A DNA stretch of 64,000 bases, taken from positions 1 to 64,000 of the forward strand of contig JAZQMC010000014.1 in the NCBI GenBank assembly GCA_045543095.1. The letters run 5' to 3'. Shown piece after piece: positions 1 through 7,647 of this stretch. The translations under genes and the position numbers were made by a program. This DNA is from Fimenecus sp045543095. GTDB lineage: Bacteria; Bacillota; Clostridia; Oscillospirales; Acutalibacteraceae. Numbering within the stretch: the first letter of the stretch is position 1; the number at the start of each line of letters is the position of its first letter. The notes below the pieces were generated by a model. The model saw only the letters and a list, made by a program, of their open reading frames with translations. It was not told the DNA's origin and searched no databases.

Positions 1-2
1 TG

Positions 3-206
3 CTGAGCGATTTCTACCGCCCGCGTTGGGAGTCTTATATCAATATTCTGCGCCGCGCTATGCTCACCGGGGAACAACCGCTGGAATATACGCGCTACGG
101 TGCGGAATATCTGTTTACAACGCTTTCTAAATGCTACCCGACCGAAGCTTACGGCGACCCCAAAGAGGCCCTTGCACTGGTTTTGGATGCATTAGAGAAC
201 CGATAA
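3..206 (+). CDS. C-terminal fragment of GH89-like alpha-N-acetylglucosaminidase
   Basis: An open frame enters from the left edge and stops at TAA 204-206, giving the last 67 residues of a protein. The fragment has a DFYRPRWESY stretch followed by helices with YPTEAYGDPKEAL. This resembles the C-terminal helical domain of alpha-N-acetylglucosaminidases (NAGLU, GH89), where an NYYTPRWRLF-like stretch stands at the same place before the end. GH89 enzymes release terminal N-acetylglucosamine from glycans, including host mucin glycans in gut bacteria. The catalytic part lies outside the window, so the call rests on this tail only. The base composition is visibly more GC-rich than most of the window. 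A rho-independent terminator follows directly. Confidence 0.6.
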   Translation: MSDFYRPRWESYINILRRAMLTGEQPLEYTRYGAEYLFTTLSKCYPTEAYGDPKEALALVLDALENR

Positions 207-218
207 TTGCCTGAAAAA

Positions 219-246
219 AGCCGCCACAAGAATTGTGGCGGCTTTA
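219..246 (+). terminator. Rho-independent terminator after the GH89-like gene
   Basis: An 11-bp perfect stem (AGCCGCCACAA / TTGTGGCGGCT) with a 3-nt loop, followed by a short T-rich stretch, sits 12 bases after the stop codon. Confidence 0.85.
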
Positions 247-270
247 TCACAGAAGAAAAGCAAAAAAACA

Positions 271-298
271 TTGACAAAAAACGGATTTATGGTATAAT
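271..298 (+). promoter_or_regulatory. Sigma-A promoter for the two tRNA genes
   Basis: TTGACA (271-276) and TATAAT (293-298) are both perfect consensus hexamers, separated by 16 nt. They lie 34 bases upstream of the first tRNA, which fits a strong constitutive stable-RNA promoter. Confidence 0.85.
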
Positions 299-332
299 AA
301 ACTTCGGCGACTAGTAAAGTTGCCGCCAAAAT

Positions 333-409
333 GGGCCATTAGCTCAGTTGGTTAGAGCAACCGGCTCATAACCGGTCGGTCCGGGGTTCGAGCCCCTGAT
401 GGCCCACCA
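333..409 (+). tRNA. tRNA-Met (anticodon CAT)
   Basis: This is a complete 77-nt cloverleaf. The acceptor stem GGGCCAT pairs with ATGGCCC, the D arm is AGCTCAGTTGGTTAGAGC, the T arm contains GGTTCGAGCC, and CCA is encoded. The anticodon loop is CTCATAA with CAT at 367-369. CAT can be elongator Met or lysidine-modified Ile2. The initiator is unlikely because the first acceptor pair is matched. I favour elongator Met, but the TilS substrate tRNA-Ile2 cannot be excluded. Confidence 0.93.
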
Positions 410-428
410 GTTTTTCAAAATCGAATAT

Positions 429-504
429 AGGGGTATAGCTCAGTTGGTAGAGCAGCGGTCTCCAAAACCGCGTGCCGAGGGTTCGAATCCTTCTGCCCCT
501 GCCA
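429..504 (+). tRNA. tRNA-Trp (anticodon CCA)
   Basis: This is a complete 76-nt cloverleaf. The acceptor AGGGGTA pairs with TGCCCCT (one G-T pair), CCA is encoded, and the anticodon loop CTCCAAA gives CCA at 462-464. It is cotranscribed with the upstream tRNA (19-nt gap) and followed by a terminator. Partial copies of its 3' half recur at 17321-17365 and 17563-17582, which marks it as a likely integration target. Confidence 0.96.
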
Positions 505-510
505 TTACGA

Positions 511-546
511 AAAGCCTTGAAACTGCGTGGTTTCAAGGCTTTTTTC
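511..546 (+). terminator. Terminator of the tRNA operon
   Basis: A 12-bp perfect stem (AAGCCTTGAAAC / GTTTCAAGGCTT) with a 6-nt loop and a run of T follows tRNA-Trp directly. Confidence 0.9.
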
Positions 547-596
547 TTGTTTTATAATGTTTGGCACAGGGTCAATCTGACGCTTATCAGAGCTTC

Positions 597-624
597 AAAA
601 AGTGCATCAAATTCGACACTTTTT
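597..624. repeat. Small inverted repeat in the tRNA-downstream gap
   Basis: AAAAAGTG at 597-604 and CACTTTTT at 617-624 form an 8-bp stem with a 12-nt loop. Apart from this hairpin, the tRNA terminator and the promoter at 725-753, I see nothing else in 505-787. Confidence 0.4.
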
Positions 625-724
625 CTCAAACATTTTTTCTGTTCTGAAACATTCCGTCTAATACATCACCAAAATAGCATCAAAAAAATCACACTGCTCG
701 CCCACTATATGCTCTATGATAGAA

Positions 725-753
725 TTGAAAAGTCTGAATAATTTTGATATAAT
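725..753 (+). promoter_or_regulatory. Sigma-A promoter of the broken HEPN-like gene
   Basis: TTGAAA (725-730), a 17-nt spacer and a perfect TATAAT (748-753) stand 34 bases before the ATG at 788. Confidence 0.7.
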
Positions 754-787
754 TTAATAATAAATCGTTTATAGTTGGTGTTATATT

Positions 788-1698
788 ATGGATAAAATAA
801 AACTTACACAACAAAAGTTAATAGAAATTCTAAATGAAGCAGATAACGACGAACGAATGGAATATTACTACAATGCTGCAATAAATGATATGTTTGAAGC
901 TAATCAACATATGGCATTGATTGGGCTTTTATTTATGTTAGTGCGTCATTATCATACCAGATTATTTGTAAAAACGCCCGTTGACCCATCAACTTTTTTG
1001 GTCTTAATACACTTAATGAGCAAAGCGATTATTGGAAGTTTTACGAGTTATTAAAAAGAACTAACTTTGAAATCGCACTTTGTTTAATTGGCAACGAAAA
1101 CATTCCCGAAAAACCCCTAATTGAATTTAGTGAAATTCAATCATATACATTATTCTGCTTTGGGGACTATCTCAAATCTTTAAGCATTTGTCAAAATGCT
1201 CTTACTAGAGATGACAACAATTCTCTTTGCAATTTTTTGAAGGCATCAATAATTGAACTTTGTCATATTAATAAAACCTCAATTCCTTATAAAATTGCTT
1301 TATTAAATTATCAAAAAGGTTTAATAGATAAATGCAATCCAACTGAAATAGGATTTGATATAAAGATATATGAAAATGTCATTAGTGAAATTAATTCAAA
1401 ATTAAATTCATTAGGCGAAGTGGAAAAGCAAATATCTTTTACTCATATTAAGAAAAACTTTGAAGAAACAAAAGAAACTGTAAGCGACTGGACGGAAGAA
1501 CACGATTTTTATTTACGTAATAATTTATTTTTAAATCCTTTAAGTAATTTTGAGAAATTTGTAGAATGCTCAATAGAAGAATTAGAAGATTTACCTATCG
1601 AACAAGAATATAAAGAATTATTTTCTGAAATCATTGAAGATTACAAATTGTGTAGAGGTATAACATATTCATATTACAAAGGCATAACCTGTTGTTAG
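788..1698 (+). pseudogene. HEPN-like (LA2681-type) protein gene, split by a frameshift
   Basis: The first frame runs from ATG 788 to a stop at 1052-1054. The second, one base out of register, is open from before 1000 to TAG 1696-1698 without needing a new start. Joining them across the T6 tract at 994-999 (one T missing) gives a continuous protein of about 303 residues, reading PVDPSTFFGLNTLNEQSDYW across the join. The C-terminal part carries NNLFLNPL, then acidic helices and a final YKLCRGITYSYY. This resembles LA2681-like HEPN proteins, which are nuclease-like domains often tied to defence; that family match is from memory and moderate. The end may also be truncated, because the last codons run into an opposing ORF. 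It could be a true pseudogene, a slippage-expressed gene, or a one-base sequencing error. Confidence 0.6.
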
Positions 1699-1887
1699 GT
1701 ATTCTTTTGATTTATTAAAATGTAGATACCTTTTGTTAGGGTTTTTATTCTCGCTTTCTAATATACTAAGTGCGCCGATATATCCTCCAAACATCTCTCT
1801 CCACATCCACTTTTGATATTCCATATCTGAAAGTTTTTCAACTGATATAAGTTGAGCTTTTGGGTATTGTTTAATAATTTCAGGCAT
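1669..1887 (-). CDS. Short unrecognised protein, 72 aa, possibly truncated
   Basis: The ORF starts with ATG at 1887 behind a good AAGGAGATG ribosome site, so its 5' end looks real. The product begins MPEIIKQYPKAQLISVEK and is hydrophilic, with no signal peptide or membrane segment. I do not recognise a family. Its last eight codons overlap the end of the opposing HEPN-like gene. The two reading frames meeting tail to tail suggests that a deletion junction near 1670-1700 removed the 3' parts of one or both genes. Confidence 0.4.
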   Translation of the reverse strand: MPEIIKQYPKAQLISVEKLSDMEYQKWMWREMFGGYIGALSILESENKNPNKRYLHFNKSKEYLTTGYAFVI

Positions 1888-2374
1888 TTAATCATCTCCT
1901 TTTTTCAACACACAATATCACAGGAATTGAGAGAAGTCCAGAACTTTTTCTTACCCTAAACATTACATAAAATACCATTTAACATAACAGCAACCCTGCT
2001 ATAAATGGCTAAACAGCGTAGTTTGTTGATTTTGCAGTCAAATTGTGACACAAAAAGGCTTTTAGCAACCCTATTTTACACCACTTTTGAAATGCTTACA
2101 ATCGTTGAAACAGTGCGCATTGCGGGCTGTTGTGATTGAGGAATGGGTGCTTCGCAACCCCTCCTCTTTTTCCTGCAATAAAATCGTACGGACGATTTTG
2201 AAGTAAAAACATAGCTTTTTATGCTTTTCCCAATGCTAAAAAAAACAACTTCTTATTTATTGTTTTGCTTCTTCACATTTCCTCACAAATCCCCCTAAAA
2301 TCGTTTTAGCTCTCGGTTTGGGATTGTTTCTTTATTTCATTGTGAAAGCCTCACAAATCATCATATATTTTGAA
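1888..2374. other. Non-coding interval with hairpins, no gene seen
   Basis: There is no convincing coding frame. It contains a stem AACAG..CTGTT near 2109-2131, a GC-rich hairpin near 2136-2164 (GAGGA / TCCTC arms with a T-run after it, terminator-like), and a palindrome AAAATCGT / ACGATTTT at about 2181-2200. Together with the broken genes upstream it looks like decayed accessory DNA. Confidence 0.4.
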
Positions 2375-2406
2375 GCAAAAAAGAACCACTCAAACTGAGT
2401 AGTTCT
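2375..2406 (-). terminator. Terminator of the beta-galactosidase operon
   Basis: On the minus strand the hairpin AGAAC-TA-CTCA / TGAG-TG-GTTCT is followed by six T. It begins 46 bases after the stop codon of the GH2 gene. Confidence 0.75.
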
Positions 2407-2452
2407 GATTTGAATTGTTATTTAATAGTGCATATATTGTAATAACTCATTG

Positions 2453-5023
2453 TTAGAATGTGAATTTGAAAATATTCTTTCCTGTTTTAGGGATTTCATA
2501 TTCAGATTGTAATTCAGGACCACAGGAATGTGAGCCCACACCTCGCATTGCAAGGTCGATACAAACATTAACAAAATCGTTTTCTTCCAACTCAAAAGAG
2601 TGAAGTGTTTCACAAAGCTGCTTTGTTGTGTAAGGATTTACCGAAAATGAAAACGGTTGTTCCGCAGTAACTTTAAATAAATCCTTTACTGCCATATACT
2701 TACAAGCATAGTGGCTTCCTGATTCCTGAGGTCGAATATATTTATGGTCATAGTTTTCTTGAGCAGAATTTACATAGTACCCATATTCGCAGGCAACATG
2801 TTTATCCACATAGCTTTCTGAAGGACCAAAGCCTGCATAAGAAAAGTTTGCACGAGCTTTATCTACACCAAATTCAATACCAAAACGCGGGAAATTTTCC
2901 ACATAATCAGCAAGCTTGTATTCAATTGTTGCTGTTAATGTATTGCCTGAAATCTCATATATTAATTCAAATTCTGCTGCAGGCATCAAGCAGTTGGCAG
3001 CAAGACAGCCTTTGAACTTGTATGAATTTTCTTTCTTTTCACAAGAGAATATGTGAGGTCTGCATGCATCAAGATGGCACCTGCCAATCCAATGAGGAAC
3101 AAGGTCACGGTCATTATCGGTGTAACGAGTAATGTTAAAATGCATAGGTGTACGAAGTACTTCTTTACCGTCCGCCTTTATTGATGTGATTTCACCGGTA
3201 TGCTCATTTACCTGGATATCGATTGCTGATGAAAATTTATATGTACTTGTAGGAATATCAACAATATTTACTTCTGACTTTGTTTTGCCACCATATACTG
3301 CTTTCATTTCAAGTGCATTTGATTTAATTTTTCTGTCAGGAGTTAACAAACCGTCTGCACAGAAGTTTCCGTCATGTTCAGGTTCTTTGAAGTCACCGCC
3401 ATATAAGAACCCTTTATCCGTCTTTATACCGTGGTCTGCCCATTCCCAGACAAATCCACCCATCATCTGCTCATTGTTATAAATCATATCCCAATACTCA
3501 GCAATATCACCACAGCTATTTCCCATAGCGTGAGTGTATTCACAAAGTACGAATGGACGATTTTCCTGTGGATTATCAAGTACCTTTTCACGGATAGTCT
3601 CAAATGATGGATACATCATACTTACCATATCAACTAGTTCTGTATAATAGTATTTAGGGTCAGCATTCTGTAAACCTTCATAATGAACAGGTCTGGTTTT
3701 ATCCCGATTCTTAATGTAATTTGCACCTTCAAAAAATGCTTTTCCGAAAGAGCTTTCGTTACCGAGAGACCATATTATGACACTTGGTCTGTTTTTGTCA
3801 CGCTCAACAAGGGCAGTATGTCTGTCAGTAATACCCGGTGTGAAAAAGTCATTTTCTGCATATTCTTCCCAAAGTGGAATATCATATCGACCATCACGAC
3901 TACAAGCACCATGCATTTCAAGGTCTGCTTCATCCATAACATAGAGGCCAAAAGTATCGCACAACATATAAAATTCAGGACTGTTTGGATAATGTGAAGT
4001 TCTTACTGCATTGACATTAAGTTCTTTCATAAGATGAATATCTCTTGCTAATTCCTCAAGACTTACAGTTGCAGCAGTTTCACAATTGAAATCGTGACGG
4101 TTTACACCTTTAAGTTTTATTGCTTCACCGTTAATCTTAAATACTTTGCCCTCAATAGAGATTTGTCTGAAACCAACACTTTCAATAATCTTTTCTCCAT
4201 TTGCATAGAGTTCAAGAGTATATAAGTTTGGTGTTTCCGCTGTCCAACGTTTAACATTAGGAACTACTATTTCTGATTTCATATTCGCAGGAACGATAAT
4301 TTCATTATTTTCCAAAGCAATTTTTATGCTTATAGGACTTTCGTTTATGAAAGTCAATATACCATCATCACCATCAAATGTTGTTTCAATCTTGTAATCC
4401 GTAATATGATTTTCAGGACGCGTAAGCATATACACATTTCGGAATATACCTGAAAATCGGAATTTATCCTGACATTCAAGATAAGTAGAGATGCACCATT
4501 TCAAAACAAGAACATCAATAGTGTTTTCACCATTTACTGCCAAATCCGTAATATCAAATTCGCTTGTGGCATGAGATATCTGTGAATATCCCTTGAACTG
4601 ACCGTTAATGTAGAGATAAAATGCACTATCTACACCTTCAAAATTGATATAATATTTTTCACCTTTTTGTTTTTTTAGATTGAATGTACGGCGATAGTGC
4701 CAACAAGGATTGTCATAAGGAAGATGTGGAAGCATTACAGGAAACGGATATCTTATATTCAAATACTGAATATGGTCATATCCGTGCATCTGAACGCAAG
4801 AGGGAACCGGAATAGAATCTCCAAGCATTTCATTGATATCGAAATCCTCAACATGGTCCAGTTGTTTTATCTGCCACATACCATCAAGAGATGTAAATCT
4901 TGAACTTGAAGTACGGTCAAGAATGCTATGCTTTGTTCTTACTGTATCATCAACAGCAAAAGGAATATAGTAACTTCTGTGAGGCATTGTGCCTATTCTG
5001 TCAAAACTTTGAAATTCTTTCAT
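2453..5023 (-). CDS. lacZ: GH2 family beta-galactosidase
   Basis: The 856-residue product is a cytoplasmic glycoside hydrolase family 2 enzyme that would hydrolyse beta-galactosides such as lactose. No signal peptide is present. In order it has a jelly-roll sugar-binding domain (WHYRRTFNL near 108), an immunoglobulin-like domain, and a TIM barrel with the family signature NRHD near 309. The acid/base Glu is in IIWSLGNES (about 423) and the nucleophile Glu in FVLCEYTHAMGNS (about 495). A C-terminal Bgal small-chain-like beta-sandwich follows. I place the start at ATG 5023 because AAGGTG lies six bases upstream; the open frame extends further, but only into the preceding gene. It follows the symporter gene with an 11-base gap and shares its promoter, so uptake and hydrolysis are coupled. 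Confidence 0.93.
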   Translation of the reverse strand: MKEFQSFDRIGTMPHRSYYIPFAVDDTVRTKHSILDRTSSSRFTSLDGMWQIKQLDHVEDFDINEMLGDSIPVPSCVQMHGYDHIQYLNIRYPFPVMLPHLPYDNPCWHYRRTFNLKKQKGEKYYINFEGVDSAFYLYINGQFKGYSQISHATSEFDITDLAVNGENTIDVLVLKWCISTYLECQDKFRFSGIFRNVYMLTRPENHITDYKIETTFDGDDGILTFINESPISIKIALENNEIIVPANMKSEIVVPNVKRWTAETPNLYTLELYANGEKIIESVGFRQISIEGKVFKINGEAIKLKGVNRHDFNCETAATVSLEELARDIHLMKELNVNAVRTSHYPNSPEFYMLCDTFGLYVMDEADLEMHGACSRDGRYDIPLWEEYAENDFFTPGITDRHTALVERDKNRPSVIIWSLGNESSFGKAFFEGANYIKNRDKTRPVHYEGLQNADPKYYYTELVDMVSMMYPSFETIREKVLDNPQENRPFVLCEYTHAMGNSCGDIAEYWDMIYNNEQMMGGFVWEWADHGIKTDKGFLYGGDFKEPEHDGNFCADGLLTPDRKIKSNALEMKAVYGGKTKSEVNIVDIPTSTYKFSSAIDIQVNEHTGEITSIKADGKEVLRTPMHFNITRYTDNDRDLVPHWIGRCHLDACRPHIFSCEKKENSYKFKGCLAANCLMPAAEFELIYEISGNTLTATIEYKLADYVENFPRFGIEFGVDKARANFSYAGFGPSESYVDKHVACEYGYYVNSAQENYDHKYIRPQESGSHYACKYMAVKDLFKVTAEQPFSFSVNPYTTKQLCETLHSFELEENDFVNVCIDLAMRGVGSHSCGPELQSEYEIPKTGKNIFKFTF

Positions 5024-5033
5024 AATCATCACC

Positions 5034-6431
5034 TTATACATTGCCATAAACAACTTCAACATTATCTTCAGTCATGTGCTTTATTTCAAGAAGTTCTTTG
5101 TTAGCCTTCTCAACTTTAAGTTGTGAAAGAAGAACAATTACTACTGCACAAAGAATTACAGGTGCCCAAAGATAGAGGAAGTGGAGCATATTAACTGTTG
5201 CAGGAGTCTGTTCAGCTGCATTTTCAACATAGCCTGCAAAGTCAAGAAGCCAGCCGCAGATAGCAGTACCGAGAGCACCACCGACTTTAATACCGAGAGA
5301 TGAGCAAGAGAACATCATACCATCAAGTCTATGACCTGTCTTTAATGTTGTATATTCAGAACATGAAGCAATAAGTGCATTCATATCGCCTTGAAGAGGT
5401 GCGATACCCACGGTAGAAAGAGCTGTGAAAGCAAGCATAAGAGGGATATTACCCATATAACCGGCAGCCATAACTCCGAGACGTCCTACAGTTGCAAGGA
5501 TATAACCTGCAATATTAAGCTTATACATACCGCCCATCTTTTGAATAATCATAGGCAGTGCAATAAGAGCCACAACCATAGTGATATTTATAGCGAGTGA
5601 GAGGTCACTAAAGAGTGTCTCGTTACCAAGAATATATTTCGCATAATAAGTACCCATACCAATAACAGAAGCGTAAATCTGTGTCATAATATAAGTAACA
5701 CAAATGATAACATAGTACTTGTTCTTCATAAGTAATCCAAAGGATTTGAAGAAAGTAAGTTTGTGTTCTTCCTCTCGTTCCTTATCCATACCTTCATCTG
5801 CTTCAGGAAGCTCTTTTACAGAGAAAACAGAGATTGTATTTACAATAAGACCAAGAATTGCATAAATGATAGCGATAGTTCTCCAACCGAAAGCGCCGCC
5901 ACCAAGCCAGCTTACAGCTTGAATTGTAACTGCTTCAATTATGATTTTTGTAGCGAATGCAAAGATAAAACGGAAAGAACCGAGCTGAACTCTTTCACTT
6001 GTGTTCTTTGTGATAAGAGCTGTAAGTGATGCATATGCAATATTGTTTGCAGTGAAGAATACTGCATTAAGAAGTGTATATGAAATAAAGAAGAATATGT
6101 ACTGTGCTGTTTCTCCCCAATTCATAGGAATTGCAAAACAAGCTACAAGTGAAATTGAGCAACCGATATATGGCCAGAGCATCCAAGGACGTGCTTTACC
6201 CATTTTTGAATGAGTTTTATCAATCATTCTTCCGAAGAAGAAGTCTGATACACCATCAAAAATCTTTGAAACAGCAATTAAGGTGCTTACAATACCCATA
6301 CTCAATCCGACTGTATCAGTCAGATAAATCATCATAAAAGCTGTTAATAGTGCATACACGCAGTTTCCTGCAACGTCGCCGGAACCATATCCGACTTTGT
6401 GATACCATTTTAAGTATTTTTTCTGTTCCAT
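5034..6431 (-). CDS. GPH-family sugar:cation symporter
   Basis: The 465-residue membrane protein has about 12 hydrophobic segments and the N-terminal GYGSGDVAGN motif typical of glycoside-pentoside-hexuronide:cation symporters (MelB/LacS type). It lacks the C-terminal EIIA-like domain of LacS. With the GH2 beta-galactosidase immediately downstream, a beta-galactoside is the likely substrate. ATG 6431 is chosen because AAGGGG stands nine bases upstream; an earlier ATG at 6485 has no ribosome site and would fall inside the promoter. It is first gene of a two-gene operon transcribed away from the AraC regulator. Confidence 0.88.
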   Translation of the reverse strand: MEQKKYLKWYHKVGYGSGDVAGNCVYALLTAFMMIYLTDTVGLSMGIVSTLIAVSKIFDGVSDFFFGRMIDKTHSKMGKARPWMLWPYIGCSISLVACFAIPMNWGETAQYIFFFISYTLLNAVFFTANNIAYASLTALITKNTSERVQLGSFRFIFAFATKIIIEAVTIQAVSWLGGGAFGWRTIAIIYAILGLIVNTISVFSVKELPEADEGMDKEREEEHKLTFFKSFGLLMKNKYYVIICVTYIMTQIYASVIGMGTYYAKYILGNETLFSDLSLAINITMVVALIALPMIIQKMGGMYKLNIAGYILATVGRLGVMAAGYMGNIPLMLAFTALSTVGIAPLQGDMNALIASCSEYTTLKTGHRLDGMMFSCSSLGIKVGGALGTAICGWLLDFAGYVENAAEQTPATVNMLHFLYLWAPVILCAVVIVLLSQLKVEKANKELLEIKHMTEDNVEVVYGNV

Positions 6432-6450
6432 AGTTTTTCCCCTTTTCTTT

Positions 6451-6467
6451 TTTGTGATGACCACAAA
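6451..6467. promoter_or_regulatory. Candidate operator in the symporter leader
   Basis: The perfect palindrome TTTGTG-ATGAC-CACAAA lies between the minus-strand -10 box and the symporter ribosome site. Its position suits an operator for the divergent AraC protein or another regulator such as CcpA, although it is not a clear cre match. Confidence 0.5.
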
Positions 6468-6483
6468 TTTATTTTGTAATTTC

Positions 6484-6512
6484 ATTATAAACTATGAAAA
6501 ATACACAAACAA
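6484..6512 (-). promoter_or_regulatory. Promoter of the symporter-beta-galactosidase operon
   Basis: On the minus strand TTGTTT (6507-6512), a 17-nt spacer and a perfect TATAAT (6484-6489) face away from araC. Confidence 0.7.
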
Positions 6513-6557
6513 TAAATAAAATTAACCAAAATATGCACAAAATCACTTTACCATATA

Positions 6558-6586
6558 TTGATTATGATATGATTTTACTATATAAT
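6558..6586 (+). promoter_or_regulatory. Promoter of the AraC-type regulator
   Basis: TTGATT (6558-6563), a 17-nt spacer and TATAAT (6581-6586) lie about 31 bases before the proposed TTG start. It is back to back with the symporter promoter. Confidence 0.7.
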
Positions 6587-6616
6587 ATAAACATAATCAC
6601 ATTAGGAGGAGTTTAC

Positions 6617-7498
6617 TTGTATATTAACGTAGCCTATGTTGACGACGAAAATCCTAACTTAGAAGATTTAACTGTGCCTATCAAAGTAAACAACTGTGGT
6701 TATTACCGTGTTCATACAACCCCTGTCATTGAGACACCTCACCCCGAAGGAAGAAATGATTATCAGTTATTATATATTGCGTCAGGAAAAGGTTATTTCT
6801 ATTTTAAGGGTAGCAAAGAATCCACCGTTGTTACAAAAGGTAATATGGTTTTGTTCAGGCCCAAAGAACCACAAGTGTATTATTACTATGCAGTAGATAA
6901 AACAGAGGTTTATTGGGTTCACTTCACTGGTTGGAAAGTAGAAGAATACCTTGAACGCTATGAATTACCAAAAGAAGAAAATGTTTTCTTTACCGGAGTT
7001 TCACCAGACTATCCTTGGATATATAATCAAATTATCAGAGAGTTACAGTTGCAACGTGAGAATTATGAGGATATGATACGACTGTTTCTTCGCCACATCT
7101 TTTTAACAATAAACAGATACATTAAAGAAGGTAAACAAACAAAAAACGATACAATTAACGATATTGAAAGAGCAGTACACTATTTCAATGAAAACTACAG
7201 TAAGCCAATTTCCATAGAGCAATACGCTAGTGAACACCTTATGAGTGTGAATTGGTTTATTCATAACTTTAAAAATGTTATGAAAGTACCACCAATGCAG
7301 TACATTGTTTCTTTAAGAATTGCCGCAGCAAAAGGGTATCTGGAAAACAGCAATAAAAATATAACTGAGATTGCTAACACAATCGGTTATGATAATGCAT
7401 TGTATTTCAGTCGATTATTTAGAAAATACACGGGAGTGACACCGTCAGAATACAGAAAGCGAAGTAAAATAATAGCAGAAAATCAGAAAAATGAATAA
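6617..7498 (+). CDS. AraC-family transcriptional regulator
   Basis: The 293-residue product has an N-terminal cupin-type sensing domain (YQLLYIASGKGYFYF region) and a C-terminal double helix-turn-helix ending in YDNALYFSRLFRKYTGVTPSEYR, the AraC signature. I choose TTG 6617 because AGGAGG lies seven bases before it. An ATG at 6494 is in frame, but it would put the promoter inside the gene and add 41 atypical residues. It is divergent from the symporter and GH2 genes, so it most likely controls them in response to the sugar. Confidence 0.9.
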   Translation: MYINVAYVDDENPNLEDLTVPIKVNNCGYYRVHTTPVIETPHPEGRNDYQLLYIASGKGYFYFKGSKESTVVTKGNMVLFRPKEPQVYYYYAVDKTEVYWVHFTGWKVEEYLERYELPKEENVFFTGVSPDYPWIYNQIIRELQLQRENYEDMIRLFLRHIFLTINRYIKEGKQTKNDTINDIERAVHYFNENYSKPISIEQYASEHLMSVNWFIHNFKNVMKVPPMQYIVSLRIAAAKGYLENSNKNITEIANTIGYDNALYFSRLFRKYTGVTPSEYRKRSKIIAENQKNE

Positions 7499-7502
7499 CT
7501 CT

Positions 7503-7530
7503 GTATAATATTTCAAATGAAATATTATAC
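7503..7530. repeat. 12-bp inverted repeat after araC
   Basis: GTATAATATTTC and GAAATATTATAC form a perfect 12-bp stem with a 4-nt loop just after the AraC stop. It has no T-run, so it is either an mRNA-stabilising hairpin or a protein site. Confidence 0.5.
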
Positions 7531-7546
7531 TGGTGAAAAAAATTTA

Positions 7547-7575
7547 GAGGACATTGGTTTCAATGTCCTCTTTTT
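7547..7575 (+). terminator. Terminator of araC, probably bidirectional
   Basis: GAGGACATTG / CAATGTCCTC is a perfect 10-bp stem with a 4-nt loop and five T. The minus strand also ends in a T-rich run, so it can serve the hydrogenase operon arriving from the right. Confidence 0.88.
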
Positions 7576-7647
7576 ATATACAAATTACATTAAAGTATAG
7601 CTTTGCACATAGAATAATCAAATACAAAGATAAGTTAATCGGAAGAA

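Noticed and set aside
472..741. An 89-codon plus-strand frame that begins within tRNA-Trp.
   Set aside because: It overlaps the tRNA and its terminator and has no ribosome site.
5034..5062. Extending the beta-galactosidase upstream to 5062.
   Set aside because: The extra residues would lie inside the end of the symporter gene and there is no ribosome site; ATG 5023 has AAGGTG at the right distance.
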